From Microbacterium yannicii PS01 (lineage in GTDB: Bacteria > Actinomycetota > Actinomycetes > Actinomycetales > Microbacteriaceae): a stretch of 64,000 bases of DNA. The notes beneath the pieces are model-generated. The model was not told the origin of the DNA. It ran no database searches and saw only the letters and a list, made by a program, of their open reading frames with translations. Position 1 is the stretch's first letter. Each line of letters opens with the position of its first letter. The stretch spans positions 1-64,000 of the forward strand of contig NZ_CAJF01000008.1 in the NCBI RefSeq assembly GCF_000304335.1. Reading direction: 5' to 3'. Of the stretch, positions 48,453 through 57,716 are shown piece after piece. The position numbers and the translations under genes were made by a program.

Positions 48453-49106
48453 ATGGCAGAAGAAGGCAAGATCCCACAGTTCGGGGCCGAGGCCCGACGC
48501 GAGCTGTTCCAGCAGCGCGTGCTGGTGCTGGACGGTCCGCTCGACGACGACAACGGCACCCTCCTCGCGACGCAGCTGCTCGCGCTTGCGGCTGATGACG
48601 AGGCATCCGACATCGCCCTGTGGATCCACTCCCCGGGCGGGTCGGTGCCGTCGATGCTGGCGATCCGCGACGTGATGCGCCTGATCCCCAACGACGTCGC
48701 GACCCTCGCGCTCGGCCTGGCGTGCAGCGCCGGACAGTTTCTGCTGTCGGCGGGAACCAAGGGCAAACGGCGGGCGCTGCCGCACGCGCGCATCCTGATG
48801 CATCAGGGGTCCTCCGGCATCGGCGGATCCACGGTGGACGTCGAGGTGCAGGCCGACGACCTCCGGCACACGCGCGACACCGTCCTGCGTCTCGTCTCCG
48901 AAGACACCGGCCAGCCCATCGACCGGATCTTCGAGGACTCGCTCCACGACCGCTGGTACACGGCCGCGCAGGCGCGCGACTACGGCTTCATCGACGGGAT
49001 CGTCGACGACTTCGCGCAGGTGGTGCCGCGGCGCCGGCGGCCCGCCGGACTCGGTGTGGGCGCCGTGGGCGTGTCGGCGGGGCGGACGGGCGGGGTGGCG
49101 GCATGA
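48453..49106 (+). CDS. ClpP-type ATP-dependent protease subunit, catalytically complete
   Basis: A 217-residue ClpP homologue with the triad Ser92 (LACSAGQFLL), His117 (LMHQGSS) and Asp166 (HDRWYTAAQA). The C-terminal 25 residues are Gly/Ala/Arg-rich. It pairs with a second ClpP gene overlapping by 4 bp, so the two form mixed heptamers or tetradecamers as in actinobacterial ClpP1P2. No tig or clpX is nearby, so this is probably an accessory pair, not the housekeeping one. Confidence 0.88.
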   Translation: MAEEGKIPQFGAEARRELFQQRVLVLDGPLDDDNGTLLATQLLALAADDEASDIALWIHSPGGSVPSMLAIRDVMRLIPNDVATLALGLACSAGQFLLSAGTKGKRRALPHARILMHQGSSGIGGSTVDVEVQADDLRHTRDTVLRLVSEDTGQPIDRIFEDSLHDRWYTAAQARDYGFIDGIVDDFAQVVPRRRRPAGLGVGAVGVSAGRTGGVAA

Positions 49107-49690
49107 GCTCGTACACGATCCCGAACGTCGTGGCGCAGCATCCGCGGGGCGACCGCGTCATGGACGTCTACTCCCACCTCCTCGCCGAGAGGGTGGTGTA
49201 CCTCGGTACCGGCATCGACGCCGGTGTCGCGAACGCGCTGATCGCGCAGCTGCTGCATCTCGATGCCGACAGCCCGGACCGCGACATCCAGCTCTACATC
49301 AACTGCGAGGGCGGCGACCCCGCCGCCATGCTCGCCGTCTACGACACGATGCAGCACGTGCGTCCGGACGTCGCCACGACCGTGGTCGGTCAGGCGATCG
49401 GCGTCGGCGCGGTGATGCTCGCCGCCGGCGCGGCGGGGAAGCGCGCGGTGCTGCCGCACGCCCGGGTGGTGCTGCATCAGCCGGCGGGGCAGGGGCGAGG
49501 CGCGATCCCCGACCTGATCCTGCAGGCCGACGAGCTCGTGCGCGTACGCGGCGACGTCGAGACGATCCTGTCGCGACACACGGGGCAGGATGCTGCGAAG
49601 CTGCGCACCGACACCGACCGCGACCGCGTCTTCACCGCCGTCGACGCGGTGGCCTATGGGTTGGCGGACCACGTGCTGGCCGAGCGCTGA
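49103..49690 (+). CDS. ClpP-like subunit lacking the catalytic serine (ClpR-type)
   Basis: A 195-residue ClpP-fold protein. His125 (VVLHQPAGQ) and Asp174 (DRDRVFTA) are present, but the serine position is Gly100 in VVGQAIGVGAVMLAAG (canonical AASMG). It should therefore be proteolytically inactive and act as a structural or regulatory ring, like ClpR in cyanobacteria and plastids. The ATG overlaps the upstream clpP stop. Confidence 0.87.
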   Translation: MSSYTIPNVVAQHPRGDRVMDVYSHLLAERVVYLGTGIDAGVANALIAQLLHLDADSPDRDIQLYINCEGGDPAAMLAVYDTMQHVRPDVATTVVGQAIGVGAVMLAAGAAGKRAVLPHARVVLHQPAGQGRGAIPDLILQADELVRVRGDVETILSRHTGQDAAKLRTDTDRDRVFTAVDAVAYGLADHVLAER

Positions 49691-49743
49691 ACTCGGTCCG
49701 CCGAAAGCGGGGACGAGCCCGGCGTCCGCGCTTCGTGCGGCGG

Positions 49744-50625
49744 TCAGGTCGTTCGCGCCCCGTCGACGCGCCGGACGAAGTCGCGGAGAAGCAGGTTCAC
49801 CTTGACCGGGTCGCGTGCCTGCGGCAGGTGACCGCCGCCCTCGATGATCACGTGCTCGCCTGCAGTGAGCTCGGCGAGGCGGACTCCGCGTACCGGGCTC
49901 TGGCACCGATCGAGCGAGCCGGTGATGACCAGCACGGGGCAGCGGACCGTCTCGGCGATGGCGATCGTCTCCGGCTCGTCGCCCGGGTAGGGCGGCGAGT
50001 ACCCCGCCTCGATCATCGCCTCGGGCGTGGTCTGCATCGCCCACTCGACGCAGTCCTGCCGCTGCTTGGTCGAATGCGGCTCGGGGAACATCTCGCCGAA
50101 GAAGAAGTCGGCGAAGTCCGGCCAGTCCTGCAGCCAGTAGTGGCGATTCAGCTTCTGCCAGCCCTCGTACGCGGCGCGGGGCTCGTCGAAGTCGAACTCG
50201 ACCTTGTGCGGCAGTGGAGGGCTCAGTTGCAGTCCGGGGTTGATCGCACAGATGCCGAGCACGCGCTCCGGCTTCTCCGCCGCCATGAGGACGACGTATC
50301 CTGCGCCCGTGCACAGTCCGACGAGCACGGCCTGCTCTGCTCCGACCGCGTCGAGCACCGCCCAGGCGTCGTCGATCATGAGGCGGTCGGCGTAGCCCTC
50401 AGGGCTCGACGGGGTGCCGCTGCCGCCGTTTCCTCGCGGGTCGCTGACGACGACGCGGAACGACCGGGCGAGGAACGGGATCTGCGCCTTCCAGCCGCGG
50501 CTCTGCACGATCGTGTCGGGCATCAGGAGATACACCGTCGGCGAGCCGTCGCCGTACACCTCGTAGTGGATGCCGACGCCGTCCCGGTCGACGGAGCCGC
50601 TCTGCACAGGTTCGAGCGCGCGCAT
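49744..50625 (-). CDS. Alpha/beta hydrolase with cysteine nucleophile
   Basis: A 293-residue alpha/beta-hydrolase. The oxyanion segment and SDPRGNGGSG are typical; the nucleophile elbow is GLCTG (Cys105) instead of GxSxG. The acid is probably the Asp in ITGSLDRCQ and the base the His in EGGGHLPQA. Cys nucleophiles occur in dienelactone hydrolases and some acyltransferase-like members. The ATG at 50625 shares one base with the stop of the upstream glycosyltransferase (TGATG), so it is the last gene of a three-gene operon. Confidence 0.83.
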   Translation of the reverse strand: MRALEPVQSGSVDRDGVGIHYEVYGDGSPTVYLLMPDTIVQSRGWKAQIPFLARSFRVVVSDPRGNGGSGTPSSPEGYADRLMIDDAWAVLDAVGAEQAVLVGLCTGAGYVVLMAAEKPERVLGICAINPGLQLSPPLPHKVEFDFDEPRAAYEGWQKLNRHYWLQDWPDFADFFFGEMFPEPHSTKQRQDCVEWAMQTTPEAMIEAGYSPPYPGDEPETIAIAETVRCPVLVITGSLDRCQSPVRGVRLAELTAGEHVIIEGGGHLPQARDPVKVNLLLRDFVRRVDGARTT

Positions 50626-51878
50626 CAGATCAGCTCCCCGAGGAGTGCCGCGGCGCGCGCCGCGCCGTCGGTCTCGACCGGGCGGTACCGCACCTCGCGC
50701 GCGACCTCGGTGACGATCGCCGCGGCCAGCGCCTCGGCGTCGCCGGTCTCGGCGTACCGGACGCAGCGGCCCGCACCGTAGTTGGCGAGCCGGTGGCGCA
50801 CATGGAAGTTCTGCTCGAAGTGGTTCTCGAGCGGCACGGAGAGGAAGGGGCGCTGCGCCGCTGTCAGTTCCATGCAGGTCGTGAGCCCGCCCTGCACCAC
50901 GGCGACGTCGCACGCGGACAGCGCGAGGTACAGGTCAGGGATGAATCCGCGGACCGTCGCCCCCGGACGGCGCGGCAGGGAGCCGGGATCGATTCTCGGT
51001 CCGGTGACGACGAGGAAGTGAAGCTCGGGACGCAGCCGCCGCGCCGGGCCGACGGCATCCATCACCCGGCGAAGCAGGGCGTCGCCGACGCCCGAGCCGC
51101 CGACGGTCACGACGCACAGGAGGTCGTCGGCGTCGAGTCCGAGGCTTCTTCGCAGGGCGGCCCGCTCGTCGTCGGTCGGCGGCGTGAATCCCGTGACGTA
51201 GCCGGCGAAGTCGTAGTTCGCCTCCGTCCAGTCCCGGATGCGCGGCATTCCCGCCCCGAACGAGGCGTCGACGACGTCCTCGGGGTTCCCGACGAAGATG
51301 GAGCGATCGCGCAGGCGGCGGTACCGTGCCCGCTGCTCGAGCATCTCGGCGTTGTAGTCGGCGGTGAGCTCGGCTTCGGCGTCCCCTCCCTGCGGCATCG
51401 GCAGCCACCCCACGAAGTCGGTCATCCAGGCGAACGCGAAGCGCTTGAGCTCGGGGTTCTCGTGCAGGAAGTAGTCGACCTCCCAGGCCTCGTCGCCGAT
51501 CACCAGGTCGTAGTACGTCTCGTCGACGACGTCGTTGAACACCATGAAGTTGTTGACGAGGATCTCGTCCATGCGCCGGATCGCCTGGAACGCGTGCAGG
51601 TCGTGGTCGGCGGACTCGTCCTCGATGTGTGCGGACTCGTTGGCGAGGAGGGCGGATGCCGGGTGCACAGGTTCCCCGGCATCCGCCAGCACTCGCGTGA
51701 CCGGATGCTGCGCCAGCCAGTCGATGTGCAGGTCGGGGTGGATCTTCCGCAGCTCCTGCGCGATCGCCACGTCGCGGCGGGCGTGTCCCAGTCCGATCGG
51801 GGACGAGAGGAACAGAGCCTTCTTCGGACGCCGCTGCGCTCTCACCCAGGTGCTGCTGCGACCCGTCATGACGGCCAT
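50625..51878 (-). CDS. GT28/MGT-like glycosyltransferase
   Basis: A 417-residue GT-B glycosyltransferase. The N-terminal FLSSPIGLGHARRDVAIAQE is the acceptor-domain glycine loop seen in MGT/UGT enzymes. The C-terminal domain has VVTVGGSGVGDALLRR and QGGLTTCMELTAAQRPFLSV, the donor-binding HGG-type site with Gln for His. A natural-product, lipid or xenobiotic acceptor is likely. ATG 51878 or 51869 are possible starts; the first has AAAGGAG further upstream. Confidence 0.82.
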   Translation of the reverse strand: MAVMTGRSSTWVRAQRRPKKALFLSSPIGLGHARRDVAIAQELRKIHPDLHIDWLAQHPVTRVLADAGEPVHPASALLANESAHIEDESADHDLHAFQAIRRMDEILVNNFMVFNDVVDETYYDLVIGDEAWEVDYFLHENPELKRFAFAWMTDFVGWLPMPQGGDAEAELTADYNAEMLEQRARYRRLRDRSIFVGNPEDVVDASFGAGMPRIRDWTEANYDFAGYVTGFTPPTDDERAALRRSLGLDADDLLCVVTVGGSGVGDALLRRVMDAVGPARRLRPELHFLVVTGPRIDPGSLPRRPGATVRGFIPDLYLALSACDVAVVQGGLTTCMELTAAQRPFLSVPLENHFEQNFHVRHRLANYGAGRCVRYAETGDAEALAAAIVTEVAREVRYRPVETDGAARAAALLGELI

Positions 51879-51910
51879 CCCCCCAGTGTGCTCCTTTCGT
51901 CCCCCGACCG

Positions 51911-53065
51911 TCAGGGCCTCGCCTCGATCACGCGGTTGAAGGGCGTCTCGGCAACGCTGCGGAAGCGCGTGAACCCGCCGGCGGTGGTGACGTCGCGGAT
52001 GCGGGCGGGGCCCGCCTGCGTGCCGAGCGCGAGTCCGACGTCCTGCGACAGGGACGACGGCGTGCACAGCAGCGTCGAGAAGCCGTAGTACGCGCGTCCG
52101 ACCGGGTTGAGGTTGTCTTCGACGTGGTCTCCGGCCATCGGCTCCACGATCATCCAGGTGCCGTCGTCGGCGATGACCTCGCGTACGTGCCGCGCCGCGC
52201 CGACCGGATCGCCCATGTCGTGCAGGCAGTCGAACATGGCGACGAGGTCGTACCGCGCGTCTGCGCGTGCGGGGCCGAACTCCTGCGCCGTCGCGACCTC
52301 GAACCGCACCCGGTCTTCGACGCCGGCCGCGGCCGCGCGTTCCCGCGCGGTCTGGATGGATTCGGCGTGATAGTCGGAGCCGACGAACCGCGAGTTCGGG
52401 AACGCCTGCGCGAGCAGGATGGTGGAGGCCCCGTGCCCGCAGCCGACATCGGCGACGAGCGCGCCCGCCTCGAGCTTGTGCTGCACGCCGTTGAGCGCGG
52501 GGATCCACGAGTCGACGAGGTGGGCGTGATAGCTCGGCCGGAAGAACCGCTCACATCCGACGTGCACGTCCGTGTCGTGCTGGTGCCAGCCATACCCGGC
52601 CCCGCTGCGCGCGGCGTCGACGATGTGCTGCGTGTCGTGCACGGTGCCGAGCGCGATCTGGAAGAAACCGGGCAGGAAGGCCGGGCTGTCGGCATCCGTC
52701 ATCGCCAGCGCATGCTCGGGCGGCAGCGTGTAGCGCCGCGTCGCCGGGTCGTACGTGACGTAGGCGCCGGCCGCCTGCGCGTTCAGCCACTCGCGTGCGT
52801 AGGGCTCGGCGGTCTGGGTGCGCTCGGCGAGCTGCGCGGGCGTGGTCGGCCCGTGGGCGGCGAGGTCGCGGTAGTAGCCGAGCTTGTCGCCCATCACGAC
52901 GAGTGCCGCATTGAGGGTGGCGCCGACCTCGTCGACGGCACGGAAGACGAAGCCCATCAGCTTGTCTGTGTCGATGGCGACGGCGTCGGCAGGCGCTCCG
53001 GCCGCCGTCTCGGTGCTGTTGTCGGTGGTGGTCGTGCCGGTGCCGGCCGTATCGGTGGTGGACAT
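51911..53065 (-). CDS. Class I SAM-dependent methyltransferase with N-terminal winged helix
   Basis: A 384-residue protein. Residues 1-35 are Thr-rich and variable; a winged-helix-like part follows (LAERTQTAEPYAREWL), then motif I VADVGCGHGAS, motif II-like GSDYHAES and FDCLHDMGDP. It resembles Mycobacterium Rv2258c-type methyltransferases. The ATG at 53065 follows GAAGGAG. First gene of the methyltransferase-glycosyltransferase-hydrolase operon, divergent from a LuxR regulator. Confidence 0.85.
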   Translation of the reverse strand: MSTTDTAGTGTTTTDNSTETAAGAPADAVAIDTDKLMGFVFRAVDEVGATLNAALVVMGDKLGYYRDLAAHGPTTPAQLAERTQTAEPYAREWLNAQAAGAYVTYDPATRRYTLPPEHALAMTDADSPAFLPGFFQIALGTVHDTQHIVDAARSGAGYGWHQHDTDVHVGCERFFRPSYHAHLVDSWIPALNGVQHKLEAGALVADVGCGHGASTILLAQAFPNSRFVGSDYHAESIQTARERAAAAGVEDRVRFEVATAQEFGPARADARYDLVAMFDCLHDMGDPVGAARHVREVIADDGTWMIVEPMAGDHVEDNLNPVGRAYYGFSTLLCTPSSLSQDVGLALGTQAGPARIRDVTTAGGFTRFRSVAETPFNRVIEARP

Positions 53066-53165
53066 GTGCGACTCCTTCGTCGGTGGCGTGGTGATATGTC
53101 CCGACCGTACGAAGCGGGCGGCAGGTGCCGCGTCCGGGGACCCCCCTAGTCCTGCCCAGGGGTCT

Positions 53166-53171
53166 TACACT
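53166..53171 (+). promoter_or_regulatory. -10 box for leaderless LuxR gene
   Basis: TACACT ends 7 nt before the ATG at 53179. The divergent gap (53066-53178) also holds CCCCCCTAG and CCCAGGGG, possible operator halves. Confidence 0.5.
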
Positions 53172-53178
53172 CGGGGGC

Positions 53179-55913
53179 ATGCTGGTGGGCCGGCAGCCTG
53201 AGCAGCAGGTGATCGATCGCCTGGTCGCTGCGGCTCGCCTCGGAACGAGCGGTGTGCTCACCCTCGTCGGCGAGGCAGGCGTCGGCAAGACGGCGCTGCT
53301 GGACCACACCGTCGCGAAACACCCCGACCTGCGGGTGCTGCGGGCGACCGGGCTCGAGACCGAGAGCGCGATCCCGTTCGCGATGCTGCTCCAGCTGCTG
53401 CGCCCAGCGCTGACCGCCCTCGACGGCATCCCGCCGGTGCAGGCCGAGGCCCTGTCGTCGGCACTCGCCCTTCCTCGTCGCCCGACAGCCGGCGCGACGG
53501 ACAGCCGTGACCGCTTCGCGATCGGCGCCGCGGTGCTGAGCCTCATCTGCCGGTACGCCGAGGACGGCCCGGTCGCCGTCGTGGTCGATGACCTGCACCT
53601 GGCAGATAGCCCCTCCGCCGACGCGCTGGTGTTCGCCGGCCGCCGACTCGCCGCCGACCCGGTCGTCGCGCTGTTCGGCGTCCGCAGCCCCGAGGGCGAC
53701 CGCGTCGTGGCGGGGCTGCCCGACCTGCGGTTGGGCGGACTCGATCTGGACTCGGCTCGAGCGCTGCTGGCCCGCGCTCGGGGGAGTGCGGACCCCGAAG
53801 ACCACGTGCGCCTGCTTCATCGAGCGACCGAGGGCAATCCGCTCGCCCTCCTCGAGCTCGGCGCCGCCGACCGCGATGTCGTCGAGAGTGTCGAGACGGA
53901 CATGCCGCTACGGGTCTCGCCGGCGATCGTCGCGGCGTTCGGCCGGCGCCTCGAGGGTGTGGATGCCGAGACCCGAGCGGTGCTGCTGATTGCCGCGGTA
54001 TGCGGTGAAGACCTTCGCCTGGTCGCCGATGCCTGCGCCGCTCTCGGGAGCGACCCGGCCTCCTTGGCGCAGCGGAGGACGCCGGGCTCGTCTCGGTGAC
54101 GCACGGACGCGTGAAGTTCCGGCATCCGCTCGTGCGTGCGGCCGTGTACTCGGGCGCGTCGGTGCAGCAGCGGCGCGCCGCGCACCGGGCGGCCGCCGAC
54201 GTGACGCCGCCGGCCGACGTGGATCGGCGCGCGTGGCACCTCTCGGAGGCGGTGTGGCACCCCGACGTCGCCGTCGCCGATCTTCTCGCCGACGCGGGGG
54301 AGCACGCCGTCGCCCGCGCGGCGTACTCCGTGGCATCGGGGGCGTTCGAGCGGTCTGCGAGGCTCTCGCCCGACGAGGCTCAGCGCAGCGACCGGCTGCT
54401 GCGCGCGGCCGATACGGCCTGGTCGGCCGGCGAGGGCACCCGCGCGCTCGCCCTGCTCGACGATGGGATGCGCGTACCGGGCGGCATGCGAGAAGTCGAG
54501 CTTCGAGCCTCGATCGCGGCACGCGGCGGTTCGCTGCGCGAGGCGCTGGAGTTCCTGCTCGTGGCCGCCGGCCGCGCGCCGACAGCCGATGCCGAGGCGC
54601 TCGCGCTTGCCGACGCGGTGCACGCGACGTACTACCTCGGTGACGCGCGGACGGCGTCGTCGCTCGCCGACCGGCTGGAGGCTCTCCGCTCCCGGCTGCG
54701 AGAGCCGCCCACGAGGGCCCTGGCGCTCATGGCCACGGGGATGGCGCGGACTCTCGATGGGCGCGGCGGAGCAGACGAGATCCGGGCCGCGGTGCCGCTG
54801 CTCGAGACCGAACCCGCCTTGCGCCATGACCCACGCCGGCTCTCGTGGCTGCTCCTCGCGCCCCTCTTCCTCCGTGACGCCACGAGCGGCGCCCGTCTGC
54901 GCGCGCTCGTCGACGAGGTGCGCGGCGCCGCCGGAGTCGGAGCGCTTCCGGCGGTGCTCTTCCATGTCGCGGTCGACGAGTCCACGACGGGTGCCTCGTG
55001 GCTGCGGGCGGAGGCCGACTTCAGCGAGGCGATCCGCCTCGCCACCGAGACGGGCCAAACGACCGAGCTCGCGATGTCGCTTGCCGGGCTGGCACGGCTG
55101 GACGCACGTGCCGGCCGGCCGGCGGCCTGCCTGGAGCACGGCACGCGCGCGCTCGAGTTGTGCGCGGCCCGCGACATCCATGTCGGCTCCGTGTGGGTCG
55201 CCCACGCCCGCGGCGATCTGGAGCTGTCGCTCGGTCGTCCCGAGCGCGCTCTCGAGCGGTTCGCGGAGCTGATGACGCTGCTGGACGGGCTTGCGCTGCA
55301 AGACGTCGACCTGGCCCCCGGGCCGGAGCTGGTCGACGCGTTGGTGCGGTTGGGCCGCCGCGAAGAAGCCGCGGACACGGCCACGTCGTATCGCGAGCGC
55401 GCCGAGCACAAGGGGCAGCCGTGGGCTCGCGCCCGGGCTGACCGGGCCATGGGGCTTTCGGCGGACGACGCCGGATTCGACGCCTGGTTCGACAGCGCCG
55501 TGGGGTGGCACGCGCTGACTCTCGACCGGTTCGAGGTCGCGCGCACGCGACTCGCCTACGGCGAGCGACTGCGCCGGGCCGGCCGCCGGGTCGCGGCCCG
55601 CGAACAGCTGCGGCACGCGTTCGAGACGTTCTCGGAGCTCGGCGCCGTCGCCTGGCGCGACCGGGCAGCCGCCGAACTGACCGCCACCGGCGAGCACGTC
55701 CGCTCCGGCGGGGGCAACCCGATGGACGCGCTCACGCCGCAGGAGCTTCAGGTCGCTCTGCTCCTGGCGGGAGGCCGCACGACCCGAGAGGCGGCCGCGG
55801 CACTCTTCCTGAGCCCGAAGACCGTGGAGTACCACCTCCGCAAGGTCTACACGAAGCTCGGGATCGGCTCGCGGACCGAACTCGGCGAGGTCTTGCAGGC
55901 AGGAGTGGAGTAG
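53179..55913 (+). pseudogene. LuxR-family AAA/STAND regulator split by a frameshift
   Basis: Two adjoining reading frames make one regulator of about 911 residues, the usual size for this family. The first (53179-54099) has Walker A GEAGVGKT at 31-38, VVVDDLHLADSPS and ends in a non-conserved RRTPGSSR. The second (54096-55913) continues the family sequence (HGRVKFRHPLVRAAVYSGAS) and ends with the LuxR helix-turn-helix (LTPQELQVALLLAGGRTTREAA, SPKTVEYHLRKVYTKLG). Between 54061 and 54071 the expected AEDAGLVSV is encoded in the downstream frame, so one missing base explains the break. It may be a real mutation, programmed shift or sequencing error. It probably regulated the divergent methyltransferase operon. 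Confidence 0.82.
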
Positions 55914-55916
55914 ACG

Positions 55917-57161
55917 TCAGCCCGTCGGACGGCCCGGCCAGGTCTTGCCGGCCCACGGGTCGTAGTCGGCGATGAGCTCCTCCTGCGGAGGACGATCCGG
56001 CTCGGGCACGTGCTGGAGATTGACGCGCACGCGGTACCACAGCGACGACGAGCCCCGCATGCCGTCGACGAGCACGTCCGCCGGATGGAGTTCAGCCACG
56101 ACGGACGGATGCCGCGACTTCCACACCTCGAGAGCGTCGAGCGCCTCGGGCTTGGTCTTCGTCCGGGCCACCTCGATGAGCGGCATGGTGGACTGCCGGC
56201 GACCGTCGATGCCACCGCCGCGCGGCGGCTTTTCGGCGGGTCCGAGGTCTTCGGCGAGTCGGAGCAGCCCGTCGAGCGTTCCGACGGCGTCGTCGATGCC
56301 GGCGTGCGGGTCGCCGAGGGCGGCGAAGCGCTCGGGCACGGTGAGCACGGTGAACTCGGCGGGACGGCGATCGCGCACTTCGTCCCAGTCCAGCGGCGTC
56401 GACACCCGCGCGTCGGGTAGCGGACGGATCGAGTAGGCGGATGCCACGGTGCGGTCCTTCGCGTTCTGGTTGAAGTCGACGAACACGCTCTCGCCGCGCT
56501 CCTCCTTCCACCACCGCGCCGTCGCCAGCCCGGGCGCCCGGTTCTCGACCTCCCGGGCGAGGGTCTCGGCGGCGAGCCGGACCTGCTTGTAGTCCCACTG
56601 CGGTTCGATGCGCACCAGGATGTGCATGCCGCGGGAGCCGCTGGTCTTCGGCCAGCCGACGAGCCCGACGTCGTCGAGCACCTCGCGGGCGACGAAGGCG
56701 ACATCCACGATCTGCGACCAGTCGACGCCGGGCATCGGGTCGAGGTCGATCCTCAGCTCGTCGGGACGATCGAGGTCTTCGGCGCGGACGGGGTGGGGGT
56801 TCAGGTCGAGGCAGCCGAGGTTGATCACCCACGCCAGGCCCGCGGCATCCCGGATCACCGCCTCTTCGGCGGAAGTCCCGGACGCGTAGTGCAACGTCGC
56901 CGTGTCGATGAACTCGGGGTGGTTCTCGGGCACGCGCTTCTGGAAGAACGGCTCGGCGTCGATCCCCTTCGGGAAGCGCTTGAGAACCATCGGCCTTCCG
57001 GCGGCCCCGCGAAGGGCCCCGTCGGCGACGGCGAGGTAGTAGCGCACGATGTCGAGCTTGGTGATGCCCGGCTCGGGGAACACGATCTTGTCGGGGCTCG
57101 AGATGCGCACCTCGTGGCCATCGATGTCGAGCGTCTCGGCCGGGGTCTTCGACGGGCTCAT
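55917..57161 (-). CDS. LigD polymerase-domain protein (NHEJ primase-polymerase)
   Basis: A 414-residue stand-alone homologue of the LigD polymerase domain, an archaeo-eukaryotic primase-type nucleotidyltransferase of non-homologous end joining. It has the catalytic ELRIDLDPMPG (DxD), SGSRGMHILV and FVDFNQNAKDRTVASAYS. No Ku or ligase gene is in the window. The ATG at 57161 has a leaderless -10 box. Its stop is only 3 bp from the convergent LuxR stop. Confidence 0.9.
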   Translation of the reverse strand: MSPSKTPAETLDIDGHEVRISSPDKIVFPEPGITKLDIVRYYLAVADGALRGAAGRPMVLKRFPKGIDAEPFFQKRVPENHPEFIDTATLHYASGTSAEEAVIRDAAGLAWVINLGCLDLNPHPVRAEDLDRPDELRIDLDPMPGVDWSQIVDVAFVAREVLDDVGLVGWPKTSGSRGMHILVRIEPQWDYKQVRLAAETLAREVENRAPGLATARWWKEERGESVFVDFNQNAKDRTVASAYSIRPLPDARVSTPLDWDEVRDRRPAEFTVLTVPERFAALGDPHAGIDDAVGTLDGLLRLAEDLGPAEKPPRGGGIDGRRQSTMPLIEVARTKTKPEALDALEVWKSRHPSVVAELHPADVLVDGMRGSSSLWYRVRVNLQHVPEPDRPPQEELIADYDPWAGKTWPGRPTG

Positions 57162-57168
57162 GCCGCCG

Positions 57169-57174
57169 ACGCTA
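57169..57174 (-). promoter_or_regulatory. -10 box for leaderless LigD-like gene
   Basis: On the minus strand TAGCGT ends 7 nt before the ATG at 57161. Confidence 0.55.
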
Positions 57175-57191
57175 CCCACATTCCTGTTCGC

Positions 57192-57269
57192 CGAACCACC
57201 CCTTGTCGTCGAGTTCACCCACGTTGGTCGTGCTCGGACGGGTGACTTCGGCGAGAAAGGGTGGGTTCG
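57192..57269. repeat. 78-bp imperfect palindromic element
   Basis: The arms CGAACCACCCCTT (57192-57204) and AAAGGGTGGGTTCG (57256-57269) are inverted with one bulge; inner GTTCACCCACG/ACGGGTGAC also pair. Intergenic, same style as other palindromes in the window. Confidence 0.45.
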
Positions 57270-57301
57270 ATGAAGGAAAGGAGGCCTCGCGGGGGAGCGG
57301 G

Positions 57302-57646
57302 TCAGGCGGCGAGGGAGAGCGAGACCTTCGAACCCATCGCCGTGCGCTGCCCGGTCTCGGCGGCGCGGAGGTCGTCGAGGACTCCGGCCGTCAGCTCGAT
57401 GAGGGTCACCTCCAGGGCCCCTGCGACGGCGGCGATCATCTCGCTCGAGGGCTCCTTGAGCCCGCGCTCCATCTCCGACAGGTACTGCGGCGATACGCCG
57501 GCGCGCTCGGCCGTGTCGGCGAGGCGCTCGCCGCGATCATGCCTCAGGCGACGGAGGCGCTCGCCGAGCGCATCGCGCCACAGCGGCTCGGGCCTGCGGG
57601 CGGGCCGGCGCTCGGACGGGGTCGGCAGCGGAATGATCTCGGCCAT
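57302..57646 (-). CDS. XRE-family helix-turn-helix regulator
   Basis: A 114-residue regulator. The DNA-binding domain at about 25-82 has LRRLRHDRGERLADTAERAG and SPQYLSEMERGLKEPS, typical of the Cro/XRE fold. The C-terminus (VTLIELTAGVLDDL) is short. The target is unknown. ATG 57646 is supported by a leaderless -10 box. Confidence 0.85.
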   Translation of the reverse strand: MAEIIPLPTPSERRPARRPEPLWRDALGERLRRLRHDRGERLADTAERAGVSPQYLSEMERGLKEPSSEMIAAVAGALEVTLIELTAGVLDDLRAAETGQRTAMGSKVSLSLAA

Positions 57647-57652
57647 GCCGTC

Positions 57653-57658
57653 ACGATA
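57653..57658 (-). promoter_or_regulatory. -10 box for leaderless XRE gene
   Basis: On the minus strand TATCGT ends 6 nt before the ATG at 57646. Confidence 0.55.
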
Positions 57659-57716
57659 GAACGCGGATGCCGCGTCCGCCCTGGCGTTCCGCCCACAGCA
57701 GAACGGTGCGAGCGAC

